From positions 1 to 64,000 of the IMG/VR virus record IMGVR_UViG_3300032132_000211: a DNA stretch of 64,000 bases; one strand, 5' to 3'. Origin of the DNA: a virus. The first letter of the stretch is position 1. Every line of letters starts with the position of its first letter. Below are positions 6,960 to 15,247 of the stretch, piece after piece. The notes under the pieces are model-generated. The model saw nothing but the letters and a program-made list of their open reading frames with translations. It did no database searches and was not told where the DNA came from. The translations under genes were made by a program, and so were the position numbers.

Positions 6960-8595
6960 TAAGGTTAGTTTCAAGAACTTCTTCTCCTATGGTGAACCTC
7001 TAACAACCGTGGACTTCACCCACACCTCCCCAAGACTTATCTATGGTGTGAATGGTGCTGGCAAGTCTACGATTTTCGAGGCGGTTATCTGGGGCCTCTT
7101 TGGTGAGACTCTGAAGGGTGTGGCTGCTGACGATGTGGTCAACAGGGCCAATGACGCCAACTGCTGTGTCACCATCCTGGGAGAAATCAACGAGAACAAC
7201 TTCGTTATTCGTAGGTACAGGAAGGACAAAGAGAAGAAGAACTACATTGAGTTTGAGTTGAATGGGGCGATAACCGTTGGGGAGACGAACAAGGCTACCC
7301 AAAAGATCATCTGCAAGACGTTGGGTGTGACCTATGATTCATTCCTATACACCTCGTATTTCAATCCGTCCTTGTCGGAGTCGTTTGCAAGCCTAGGAGA
7401 TAAGAAGCAGAAAGGAATTATTGAGCAGCTGATCGCGTCTGACATCTGGGATACCTGCGGGGAGAACGCATCTGAGGAATTGAAGCTGCTGCAAGGACAG
7501 CAAAACAAGCAGGTGTCAGATAGGGCTGTGCTTGCCAGCAATAAGGTTACGGTTGTAAATGGAGTTACGGAACTGCGGGACCTTCTCAAGCAATCCAACC
7601 TCAAGGGTTTAAAGTCGAATATAGATAAGAACACAGCTCGTATAGTTGTGTGCCGACAGGCCATGTCGAAGAGGGCGGGATTAGAAAAGAAGATTAGGGA
7701 AATGGAAACCCGCAAACAAGAGGCAACACACCAGTACAACCTGGCAGATAAGTACCTGACCTTAGCTATGCAAGGTAAGTGCCGTCACTGTGTGCGGGCG
7801 TTTGAACTGTCCAAAGACGAGAGGGAACGGCTAGAATCCAAAAAGAAGCTAATGCACGAAGCTCTCACAGCTGCACAGAGTTCCCACAAGTCTCTCAGCG
7901 CAGAACTGAATACCATCTGGAACCTGGAGCTAGAGGAGAGTAAGCTATGCGCTGAGCTAGAAAGCTTTGACGCAATGTTCGACTTGGCTCAAGCTACTAA
8001 GGATAAGCTGGATAAAGCAAAGAAGACTGTTAAGGCGCTGACCAACAGGCTAGTCGCAGTGAATAAGAGCATAACTGGCCTAGACCAGAAGATCGGAATA
8101 CTGGAGAGCGTCAAGAAGCTAGCCGGTCCTAGAGGAGCTAGAGTGTATGCACTCAACCATCTCATCCCCCACCTGAATAGAAGCCTGAAGATGTACTCAA
8201 ATGAACTATCCGAGGGAACTATGGGAGTCTCTTTGACCTTTGATCCAAAAACGGCTAGGACATCTGTCCAGTGTGAGTTCGATCATGTGATGGACTACGC
8301 CAGTTGCTCTTCTGGTCAGGCTAGGCGGGTAGACCTCTGTATAATGCTTGCTTTCCTTGAGTTACTGAAATATTTAGGTAAGAATACTAATTTTTTGATA
8401 TTAGATGAGTTTTTAGACAGCCTAGACAAAAAAGGCGTTGAAAACACATTGCAGATACTGTATAATTTAAGGTATGACAATGTGTTCATCATATCCCACA
8501 ATACAGAACTTAAGGACACGTTTGAAAATAAACTATTGGTTAAAAAGACGCCAAGAGGATTTAGTTATTTTGCAGAGCCTAGAGGACCTAGATAA
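6946..8595 (+). CDS. SbcC/Rad50-like ATPase (gp46 type)
   Basis: 549 residues with the SMC-like layout. Walker A is GVNGAGKST (residues 34-42), two coiled-coil arms flank a CRHC zinc-hook motif at about residue 276-279, and the C-terminal half holds the signature-like CSSGQARRVDL followed by Walker B FLILDEFLDSLD. It works with the SbcD-like subunit encoded just upstream. It is shorter than cellular Rad50, as usual for phages. The last ~40 codons also carry a promoter and the start of the next gene in another frame. Confidence 0.9.
   Translation: MLKINKVSFKNFFSYGEPLTTVDFTHTSPRLIYGVNGAGKSTIFEAVIWGLFGETLKGVAADDVVNRANDANCCVTILGEINENNFVIRRYRKDKEKKNYIEFELNGAITVGETNKATQKIICKTLGVTYDSFLYTSYFNPSLSESFASLGDKKQKGIIEQLIASDIWDTCGENASEELKLLQGQQNKQVSDRAVLASNKVTVVNGVTELRDLLKQSNLKGLKSNIDKNTARIVVCRQAMSKRAGLEKKIREMETRKQEATHQYNLADKYLTLAMQGKCRHCVRAFELSKDERERLESKKKLMHEALTAAQSSHKSLSAELNTIWNLELEESKLCAELESFDAMFDLAQATKDKLDKAKKTVKALTNRLVAVNKSITGLDQKIGILESVKKLAGPRGARVYALNHLIPHLNRSLKMYSNELSEGTMGVSLTFDPKTARTSVQCEFDHVMDYASCSSGQARRVDLCIMLAFLELLKYLGKNTNFLILDEFLDSLDKKGVENTLQILYNLRYDNVFIISHNTELKDTFENKLLVKKTPRGFSYFAEPRGPR
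8438..8466 (+). promoter_or_regulatory. TTGNAAAC-family promoter inside the SbcC gene
   Basis: TTGAAA (8438-8443), 17-bp spacer, TATAAT (8461-8466). The 17-bp stretch GCGTTGAAAACACATTG is identical to that at the thyX promoter (60631-60647). The ATG at 8474 lies 7 nt after the -10. The promoter is embedded in the coding sequence for VENTLQILYN of the SbcC-like protein. Confidence 0.7.
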
Positions 8596-8944
8596 TGGTA
8601 GTAGCCTAGTACTACATGAAAGCGCCAAGAGTGATCTCTCCCCGGAACAAAAACTTTCCAGGGCGATGATTGTTCTAGCAGTACAAGATCTTAATCTGGA
8701 GAACCACTTCCCAGAACTTAAACGACACTTCGTCGTTGCAAAAACCAAAAAAATAAAGAGACCCAATGTGATCTCCGCTATAGACTATATACTAAGCGAG
8801 GGGGATCAGGGCGCGCTCTGTTACGACAACGCGTGCATGAACCTTCTTATAGACCGTGAAAGTCTAAGAAACCTTCTCATAAAATGCATCAAAGAGAACG
8901 ATGGCGAAGTCTTTGAAATCTACCGATCATGGAGGAGTGTCTAA
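8474..8944 (+). CDS. Unknown protein, out-of-frame overlap with SbcC gene
   Basis: 156 residues if the leaderless promoter start is used; the first ~40 residues are encoded in a different frame of the SbcC gene's last 122 bp. A shorter protein starting at an internal codon cannot be excluded. The non-overlapping part is alpha-helical, with Leu-rich segments (KLSRAMIVLAVQDLN, ESLRNLLIKCI). No known domain recognised. It ends in TAATG with the following nuclease gene, so the two are translationally coupled. Confidence 0.6.
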   Translation: MTMCSSYPTIQNLRTRLKINYWLKRRQEDLVILQSLEDLDNGSSLVLHESAKSDLSPEQKLSRAMIVLAVQDLNLENHFPELKRHFVVAKTKKIKRPNVISAIDYILSEGDQGALCYDNACMNLLIDRESLRNLLIKCIKENDGEVFEIYRSWRSV

Positions 8945-9501
8945 TGAGAAAAGGAGGCTCTAAAGCCAAAGGAAATAATTTTGAATGGGAAGTCGCCAGG
9001 GCGTTAGGCTCCTGGTACTACGACAACAGTGAGGCATTAATACGTATGCCCACGTCTGGTGCGCTGGCAACTATGTTGCCAGCTAACCGGGAACACCTAG
9101 TAGGAGATGTACTGCAGGTTGTCGGTGAAGGCTTCCCGTTTTCGGTCGAATGTAAGCACCACAGGGATCTACCACTCGTGCATCTACTGTTCGAGCGTAA
9201 GACATCCAAGCTGTACAAGTTTTGGAAGCTGATTAAACGTGAGGCCAGAAAGGCGGACAAGATCCCTATGCTGGTTTTCAAGTCAAACTTCCAAGAGCCA
9301 CTAGTTGTGTTGCCTAGGCTATCTGTTATAGACGACAACATAGAATCAGTAGGCGGGTATATACTAACACCTACCTTTATTGTAATCAAGTTCAAGGACA
9401 TGCTGGAGACTCCCATCTGGCTTGAGCTACTTTCACGACTGGATAAAGGTAACAGACTGGAAGAAGATAGAATAGACATGCTGATTCGGGGGTACAACTG
9501 A
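8944..9501 (+). CDS. PD-(D/E)XK nuclease, Holliday-junction-resolvase-like
   Basis: 185 residues from ATG 8944, which has GGAGGAG 8 nt upstream. KAKGNNFEWEVARAL supplies the first acidic helix, HLVGDVLQV the active-site Asp, and FSVECKHH the E-x-K motif, in the order seen in Hjc/RecB-type PD-(D/E)XK nucleases. Next to SSB, RecA and SbcCD-like genes, a junction-resolving or end-processing role fits. Assignment is by motif only; restriction-type activity is an alternative. Confidence 0.65.
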   Translation: MRKGGSKAKGNNFEWEVARALGSWYYDNSEALIRMPTSGALATMLPANREHLVGDVLQVVGEGFPFSVECKHHRDLPLVHLLFERKTSKLYKFWKLIKREARKADKIPMLVFKSNFQEPLVVLPRLSVIDDNIESVGGYILTPTFIVIKFKDMLETPIWLELLSRLDKGNRLEEDRIDMLIRGYN

Positions 9502-9881
9502 TGAACATACTATTTAAAGACGAAAAAGACAACGTGTACTATATTGAGAAGGACTGCCTCAAGGTAGATATCCCCAAGCTGGGTATTACCCGTAATATTG
9601 GAATGATCTCGTCCAACTTAACCACAGGTAAGTCGAACCTAACAGTACACCGCAAGTCCACTCAGAAGTGGAAGTTGGGCTACATGATCTCGGCAGCGCC
9701 GTTTGAGCATATGGATTTCAATAGGCTCACGTTGATTGAAGATGACAGAAACATGTACGTGCTAGACTGGGACACAGTCTCTAAGGTATGGAAGTCTTGG
9801 ACATTCAAACCCGACAATGGTATGGAGAAGATGCTAATCATACCGCAGGCTGTTTGGTCTGAAGTAAAGTTAGATTTCTAA
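9501..9881 (+). CDS. Unknown protein at the end of the recombination operon
   Basis: 126 residues, predicted mixed alpha/beta with aromatic-rich strands (KWKLGYMIS, MYVLDWDTVSKVWKSW). No motif recognised. Its start overlaps the stop of the nuclease gene, and its last 44 bp overlap the convergent acetyltransferase gene, so this is where the + early operon meets the - late operon. Confidence 0.65.
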   Translation: MNILFKDEKDNVYYIEKDCLKVDIPKLGITRNIGMISSNLTTGKSNLTVHRKSTQKWKLGYMISAAPFEHMDFNRLTLIEDDRNMYVLDWDTVSKVWKSWTFKPDNGMEKMLIIPQAVWSEVKLDF

Positions 9882-10371
9882 ACTCTGATAGCCGAAGCCG
9901 CATAACAAAGAATTGCCGGTCAGCATCATCTGTAGTCTTTGTAGATACAATCTTGAAACCTAGTTTCCTGTACAGTTGCAAAGCCGGATGGTTCTTAGTA
10001 GAGACCTCAAGATAAGCGCTCTTATAATCAGCAGCGATCAGCCACTGTATAACTTGCCTATACGCCCATTCAGCATAACCTTTACGGCGCTGGCAAACGT
10101 GGATGCTCACACCAACCCAGATAGACTCACCTAGATCTCTACTTGTTCGCACGTAGCCAACAGGGACCTGGTCGTCCTCGATAATCAGCCAAAAAGGAGA
10201 AGCGAGATCAAACCACTCGTAGGTCTCCTTTAAACTATAACGATTCTGATCGTGCAGTTTTATTCTAGTCGAGTAATGGTTCCTGACTAGATTGATAAAC
10301 GGGCAGTCAGCCCTTGTTGCTTCTCTTAGTGTCAACAATCCACCTCGTACGCGGCGCAGGGTGTTCCGCAT
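9838..10371 (-). CDS. GNAT-family N-acetyltransferase (copy 1)
   Basis: 177 residues from ATG 10371, or about 165 from TTG codons at 10338/10335, which align better with the start of its paralogue. The GNAT core is clear: a beta4 strand VPVGYVRTSRD, the acetyl-CoA loop QRRKGYAEWAYRQ and the late LQLYRKLGF motif. It is paralogous to the next gene (both have a LREA/LREI start, FIN-x-VRNH and a WFD segment). With the adjacent DegT aminotransferase it likely N-acylates an amino sugar nucleotide. Last gene of the long - strand transcription unit. Confidence 0.8.
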   Translation of the reverse strand: MRNTLRRVRGGLLTLREATRADCPFINLVRNHYSTRIKLHDQNRYSLKETYEWFDLASPFWLIIEDDQVPVGYVRTSRDLGESIWVGVSIHVCQRRKGYAEWAYRQVIQWLIAADYKSAYLEVSTKNHPALQLYRKLGFKIVSTKTTDDADRQFFVMRLRLSEFRNLTLLQTKQPAV

Positions 10372-10433
10372 TTGTATAGAGCCATCATAGTAGACTTCCC
10401 CTGCCTTGTTCTTATGTGTACAGCGGCCTTTAA

Positions 10434-10907
10434 TTACTTCCTTTTACTAAAGTCTTTCAGTTGTAGAACCATATTGTAAACTTCCCTGGGTGGTGTCCCA
10501 TTAATCAGCGTACGTTCTACTTCAAACCCGATAGACTTGTACGTAGCAAGGGCTGCCTCGTTCGTGGTCAAGACCTCTGTGTGAACGTTATCGTATCCTT
10601 GGTCCTTTAGCCTCTGGAAGAACTCGTCGTAACCCCAGCGAGCGTAACCACGACGCCTATGATTTGGGTCTACGTCAGCCCCTATCTGGACACTGGTCTT
10701 GGTGTCGTCATCCGTCCTTATGTAACCAACATTCTCGTTATCGTCGTTTACAATAATATACCATTTTGGGTCGGTTGCGTCGAACCACGCCTCAGTTTGC
10801 TCTAAAGTAAACTCTGAGGTGTTGCTCAAAACACTCCGTGTGGACTCGTGATTGCGAACCCTGTTTATAAACGCGCAATCTGATTTTTGTATCTCTCTTA
10901 ATTTCAT
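10434..10907 (-). CDS. GNAT-family N-acetyltransferase (copy 2)
   Basis: 157 residues with the full GNAT pattern: NVGYIRTDDD, the pyrophosphate-binding loop HRRRGYARWGYDE and ATYKSIGFEVERT near the end. It starts 12 bp after the DegT aminotransferase gene, a pairing typical of pathways that make acylated amino sugars (for example PseH or QdtC-type steps). The paralogue immediately downstream suggests tandem duplication with divergence, perhaps for two acyl donors or two sugar positions. Confidence 0.8.
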   Translation of the reverse strand: MKLREIQKSDCAFINRVRNHESTRSVLSNTSEFTLEQTEAWFDATDPKWYIIVNDDNENVGYIRTDDDTKTSVQIGADVDPNHRRRGYARWGYDEFFQRLKDQGYDNVHTEVLTTNEAALATYKSIGFEVERTLINGTPPREVYNMVLQLKDFSKRK

Positions 10908-10919
10908 TTCATGTACTCC

Positions 10920-12056
10920 TTAAATCCATCCTTGTTTTATTGTGTCTACTATATATTCTCTGTCTTCCGGTGTTACCCACCAACCTACTGGTATACATAC
11001 TATCTCGTCGCCAACTATGTCTAAGTTTGGTAGGAAAGATTTAAATTCATTTACGCAGCTATATATGTCGTTGCGCTCATGTACTCTGCTTGTAGTTATA
11101 CCTTTGTCCGCGAGTGCGGCCATAAAGGACTCTCGGTTCCGTACCCGCAAGGTGTACAACCAATAGGATGACGTTGTGTCGTCAAGAACCTCTGTAGCCA
11201 AACCTTCTGGGAGATTAGCGTCATAATATTCTGCGTTCTCCAAATGTACATGTAGCAAGTTGTTAACGTGCTTTAGATTCTCTATACCTATGCAAGCGTT
11301 GATGTCATTCATATGGAACTTGAAACCGTATTCTTCTACGTCATTCTGGCACCGCATATCCTTCTGCGTCCCTTCTCTATCCATGCCGTACCATCTTAGG
11401 AGCTTAGCCCGTGTGTAAAGATCCCTGTTTGGACACACCAGCATCCCACCGTCACCGCAAGTAAGATGCTTGATAGCCTGAAAAGAGAATGTTGATAGGT
11501 TGCCCGTGAAGCCCACTGATTTGCTTTTATAAGTGCTACCAAAAGCGTGAGCGCAGTCTTCAATCACGGCTGGCTTGAATCCCCACGTATGCAACGACTT
11601 CTCCTGTATCTTTGCGAGCCGGTCCAGGTCTACGGGCGCACCTCCCCAGTGGACTACCATGATAGCCTTAGTGTCAGGCCCAATCTTTCTTTCAAGATCA
11701 CCCATATCCATGTTTAGCGTTTCTGGGTCAACATCAACCCACTTAATCTTGTATCCATTTGCTAGTATGGGTGCGTTCGTAGCAAAGCAAGTTAAAGGCG
11801 TTGCCAGCACAGTATCACCCCGCTGCATACCTTGCCATTTACCGTGGGGCTTCTTTAACAAATGTAGAGCCAAGTGCTCGGCTGAGGTGCCGGAGTTAAC
11901 CGTGACCACCTTTGGCTCGTCAAACCTGCTTCCTAACAGCTTTTCAAATTCATCTACTTTAGGACCTTGCCCTATGTATCCTGTAGACATAATCTCTGCG
12001 ATTGCTTCAACTGATGCTGGTGCGCAGAACACCTTAAATAATGGTATATCTCTCAT
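10920..12056 (-). CDS. DegT/DnrJ/EryC1-family sugar aminotransferase
   Basis: The 378-residue PLP enzyme carries GTSAEHLALHLL (cofactor phosphate binding), IEDCAHAFG with Asp167 and the PLP lysine Lys196 in SFQAIKHLTCGDGG. This family transaminates keto-sugar nucleotides to amino sugars. Context with an epimerase/dehydratase, two GNATs and several glycosyltransferases supports synthesis and transfer of a modified amino sugar. The start overlaps the end of the oxygenase gene by 4 bp. Confidence 0.88.
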   Translation of the reverse strand: MRDIPLFKVFCAPASVEAIAEIMSTGYIGQGPKVDEFEKLLGSRFDEPKVVTVNSGTSAEHLALHLLKKPHGKWQGMQRGDTVLATPLTCFATNAPILANGYKIKWVDVDPETLNMDMGDLERKIGPDTKAIMVVHWGGAPVDLDRLAKIQEKSLHTWGFKPAVIEDCAHAFGSTYKSKSVGFTGNLSTFSFQAIKHLTCGDGGMLVCPNRDLYTRAKLLRWYGMDREGTQKDMRCQNDVEEYGFKFHMNDINACIGIENLKHVNNLLHVHLENAEYYDANLPEGLATEVLDDTTSSYWLYTLRVRNRESFMAALADKGITTSRVHERNDIYSCVNEFKSFLPNLDIVGDEIVCIPVGWWVTPEDREYIVDTIKQGWI

Positions 12057-12733
12057 GCAAGTCTCTCCTTTTTATACAACGTGGAATGGCTCTTTGACTT
12101 CTCTTTGTCAGGCCGGTTTTTGGTGTAGTAATACAACGCTATTGAGTCTCTAGTCCTGTTCGTTGGGCAAGTTAAAGGTTCAGGGTGCCCGTGGTACGAG
12201 GTATCCGTAGTGTTAAATATGACTGCTCGGTTACATATAGGTAGTATCCTACTCTTGCACTGTTTGAGGCCCCACAGCTCTAAATGGCCACCATATTTTT
12301 CTTTCCAATCTTCATTTAAATACAGGAGGACATTTACTCTCCTGTGCAACTCCCCCAAAAAATTGTGGTCAGCGTGTACATTTAGAAAGCCGCCTCTCTC
12401 TATACGATGAATACCTGATCCGGTTAAAGCCAAGTCTGGTATAAGCCCGTGTATTCCAGTCAAGACCTGTAGCTTAGTGATAAACTCCTTAGAATTAAGA
12501 TAGGTGACGGCACTCCTGGTGTGCTGGCCCATGAAGTCTAGGTTAGATAGCCCCTGTTTAACACCAGTACTTCTCTTCTTGCTGCTCCACACACTAGTTA
12601 CCTTAGTGCGGCGCAGCTCCTCTACGACATCACCTATAATACTGGCTTCTAGGAAGTTGTCTATGACAGCATGTGGAAAAGGATCTGCCACTGCATAATT
12701 TACACGTAGTTTAATTATATCAGCACAGAGCAT
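12053..12733 (-). CDS. 2-oxoglutarate/Fe(II)-dependent oxygenase
   Basis: 226 residues with the prolyl-4-hydroxylase-like double-stranded beta-helix pattern: HADHN (His120, Asp122), LLYLNEDWKEKYGGHLELW, the second iron histidine in SYHGHPEPL (His181 or His183) and the 2-oxoglutarate arginine in RDSIALYYY (Arg195). Such enzymes hydroxylate sugars, amino acids or lipids; in phages and in polysaccharide clusters they often sit beside glycosyltransferases. The gene overlaps both neighbours by a few bases. Confidence 0.85.
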   Translation of the reverse strand: MLCADIIKLRVNYAVADPFPHAVIDNFLEASIIGDVVEELRRTKVTSVWSSKKRSTGVKQGLSNLDFMGQHTRSAVTYLNSKEFITKLQVLTGIHGLIPDLALTGSGIHRIERGGFLNVHADHNFLGELHRRVNVLLYLNEDWKEKYGGHLELWGLKQCKSRILPICNRAVIFNTTDTSYHGHPEPLTCPTNRTRDSIALYYYTKNRPDKEKSKSHSTLYKKERLA

Positions 12734-13551
12734 TAGTAAACTCCTTCTCCAGCTGTGGCAGCGTCTACAATTTGTCCGTTCTGGTTTTTATAGTGCAACA
12801 TATTCGATCCTTTCCCTATCTGTGCTATGAGCTTACCGTCCATTTGCGCCTGCGGCCAGACAAGCTGCATCTCCTGTGCTTTTGATTCAAACCTATTCTG
12901 TGGCGCGGGCCACTTCATATTCTTGCCCCAAGAGTTTCGTAAGCTCCAGTATGTAGAGCACAGCATATACTTGTACTCAGTGGCCTTCTTTAGCACTTTT
13001 GGTCCTGCAGCCACGACATCTGGGTTAGCGTCGTACAGGTCTATGTACTGCTGTAGCCAGTTATCTTGTTGTACCACACACGCCTCATTCATAAAGAATG
13101 TGAACTCATAATTGTGTTTTAAAAGATCGTGAGCGAGGTGGTGCCCACCCATGTCTTCTCCAACATTGCCACGACTTATAGTTACTTTATTGGTCTTGTA
13201 TGGCACCCTGAATGAGTCGATCATAGCATTTACTGTGGATACGTTAGAGCCTCTAACATCCGCCCGGTTCAAGGCACCAACATCGTATGTGTTTTGTACA
13301 AAGTATATATCAACATCGCACCCTGGAGGGTGCTCCTTGTAGCTCTGGAGGAACACGTCTAAACGTTTCGGGTAATGAGCGAACACCACCAATGCCATCC
13401 TTGGCTTTGTCTCCACCTTATCCAGATCTAGGTGGCCGTGCCAGTACAAACCATCGACGTTGCACGCCGGGCAAGTAACTACGTGCTGGGCTGGGTACTC
13501 AATAGGAGAAACCTGCTCACAGGACTTACACCTGTATTCGTAAAGCGCCAT
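12733..13551 (-). CDS. FmdB-type zinc ribbon fused to a GT-A-like domain
   Basis: 272 residues. The N-terminus MALYEYRCKSCEQ ... TCPACNVDG is a FmdB/CxxC-CxxC zinc ribbon (Cys8, Cys11, Cys27, Cys30). The rest (from about residue 50) resembles a GT-A glycosyltransferase: MALVVFAHYPKRLDVFLQSY, EFTFFMNEACVVQQDNWLQQY in the position of the acceptor/metal site, and WPQAQMDG near the end. A canonical DxD was not found, so catalytic activity is uncertain. The fusion of a small zinc ribbon to a glycosyltransferase-like domain is unusual. Confidence 0.6.
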   Translation of the reverse strand: MALYEYRCKSCEQVSPIEYPAQHVVTCPACNVDGLYWHGHLDLDKVETKPRMALVVFAHYPKRLDVFLQSYKEHPPGCDVDIYFVQNTYDVGALNRADVRGSNVSTVNAMIDSFRVPYKTNKVTISRGNVGEDMGGHHLAHDLLKHNYEFTFFMNEACVVQQDNWLQQYIDLYDANPDVVAAGPKVLKKATEYKYMLCSTYWSLRNSWGKNMKWPAPQNRFESKAQEMQLVWPQAQMDGKLIAQIGKGSNMLHYKNQNGQIVDAATAGEGVY

Positions 13552-14465
13552 TATACTAGACTCCTATAGTACTCTACAGTCTCAGCCACACCGTCTTCAA
13601 GGGAAGTCAGTTCTGGTTGTTTGCCATCGTACAGCGGAGCCAGCGTGCTAGGGTCGCCAAGAACAACTGAGTTCTCAGGTTCGCCACCGCGCATCGGCAC
13701 GTAGTTAATGCTTCCCGAACCGGCGCAGGCGATCACGATTTCAGCGATCTCCGTAACCGTAGTGTCCCGGCCAGTGCCAGCATCGAACTTAAACTGTGTG
13801 TCTTGGTCCTTTTCTGGTTGTTGAGCGTACTGCCCGTGTTCAACCGTTCCGGCCCGGACTAGTACGTCTGCGACATCCGCGACGTGGATCATGTCCATGA
13901 TCTGTGAGCCGTCACCGTAAACAGTGATTGCCTCTCCTCGCAGAGCGGGGAGTACAAAGTTCGGCATGATCTTCCTAACTGGCTTGGACTTCTGTCCAGG
14001 GCCGTAGGCGTTCAGTGCTCGGACAACTGAGATTTCAGTTCCGTGCTCTTGATTAAACATCCAGGCGAATCTCTCAGCCGTGGTTTTTGAAATTGAATAA
14101 CTGTTGTTCATCCAGTAGTTACCTACGGTGATATACACGCATTTCTTTTCGTAGTTCCTGCAAGCTTGAAATATATTCAAACTGCCAAGAATGTTCACTT
14201 CAATCGCGGGCCTGGGCTCGTTGATTGTCTCTGAAGTACCCAAGACACCAGCGCAGTGAAACACTACGTCGTGAACGGCAACTGCTTCGTTGACCGCTGT
14301 AAAGTCTCTGATATCTCCTACCCACCAATTCACCTTCTTGTGCTCTGCGAAGAAGTCGTTGCCGTTAAACCTGTCAAAGACAGTGACCTCATGCCCCTCT
14401 TTGAGAAGCTTATCCACTGTATACCCACCTATAAATCCATTACCACCTGTCACTAAAGCCTTCAT
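13551..14465 (-). CDS. NAD-dependent sugar epimerase/dehydratase
   Basis: 304 residues from ATG 14465, chosen because GAGGAG lies just before it and it overlaps the upstream stop as ATGA. The extended-SDR hallmarks are present: GGNGFIGG (residues 7-14) for NAD binding, VFHCAGVLG, and the catalytic Tyr123-x3-Lys127 in SYSISKTTAERF. NAYGPGQ and the YGDGSQIMDMIHVADVA block are typical of GalE/RmlB-type nucleotide-sugar enzymes. It likely supplies the sugar nucleotide used by the DegT enzyme or the glycosyltransferases. Confidence 0.88.
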   Translation of the reverse strand: MKALVTGGNGFIGGYTVDKLLKEGHEVTVFDRFNGNDFFAEHKKVNWWVGDIRDFTAVNEAVAVHDVVFHCAGVLGTSETINEPRPAIEVNILGSLNIFQACRNYEKKCVYITVGNYWMNNSYSISKTTAERFAWMFNQEHGTEISVVRALNAYGPGQKSKPVRKIMPNFVLPALRGEAITVYGDGSQIMDMIHVADVADVLVRAGTVEHGQYAQQPEKDQDTQFKFDAGTGRDTTVTEIAEIVIACAGSGSINYVPMRGGEPENSVVLGDPSTLAPLYDGKQPELTSLEDGVAETVEYYRSLV

Positions 14466-15247
14466 ATTACTCTCCTCACCCAATCCGGGTATTCAGTTGC
14501 GTTTTTGTGGCCCTTAGTAAACCACTTTTTGAGTTCCACATCATCAGTAACACGGTTATGTACGCCCCGTCCGCTTTCAATCTCTTCAGGACTCCAAATA
14601 TAAGCAGCTTTTCGTGCGTGCTCTTTTTTAATAGTATTCCAGTCAAGTCTGTGCAGATGCAATAGAAGTAAATTAGGGTCCGGTATGTCCGCCATTCCAC
14701 GATGATGCCCCACTTTCCAGCGTTGGAACTCACGCAGAACCAAGGGCTTGCACATTGCCTTGCTCTGCCACCATTTAGATCTTTGCTCAAGCAGTGGAGT
14801 GTTGGACCAGTCCAGAGCCGCCTCTCCTTCAGCTTGAATTATTTCAAAGCCACTAGTAGTGACTACCTTTTTCTTATTCCTATCTAAAAAATCCCGTAGG
14901 TCTTCATACTTTTCTAAGTTTGGAACCATGATCTCATCTATGTCTGCGTGTATAACCGTTTTATACTCATTCAAAAGAACGGAAGCTGCAGAGTTCATAG
15001 TGTCGATAATAGAGATATGGTCAAACGCATAACCTCCCTTTACGGTTCCTGAGTAACCCGCTTGGCCGAAGTCAATCGTGCGTACATTTATACTATCCGG
15101 TACGTGTGCCTCTACACAACCATCTGTGCTGCCGTTGTCGTAAATATAAATGTCCTCGTCGTCTATGTTCTTTCTGTAGTAATCCATGAACGTTGGCAAC
15201 ATTATGTTCTCGTCTTTTAGTATAGTTACTAAGGCCGTTTTACCCAT
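14462..15247 (-). CDS. Glycosyltransferase (GT2/GT92-like)
   Basis: 261 residues beginning ALVTILKDENIMLPTFMDYY, with IYIYDNGSTDG (nucleotide binding) and the metal-binding HADIDEIM (Asp102, Asp104). LHLHRLDW towards the C-terminus is typical of the Glyco_tranf_2_4/GT92 group that adds galactose or related sugars. It overlaps both neighbouring genes in the ATGA/TAATG style of the operon. Confidence 0.85.
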   Translation of the reverse strand: MGKTALVTILKDENIMLPTFMDYYRKNIDDEDIYIYDNGSTDGCVEAHVPDSINVRTIDFGQAGYSGTVKGGYAFDHISIIDTMNSAASVLLNEYKTVIHADIDEIMVPNLEKYEDLRDFLDRNKKKVVTTSGFEIIQAEGEAALDWSNTPLLEQRSKWWQSKAMCKPLVLREFQRWKVGHHRGMADIPDPNLLLLHLHRLDWNTIKKEHARKAAYIWSPEEIESGRGVHNRVTDDVELKKWFTKGHKNATEYPDWVRRVI

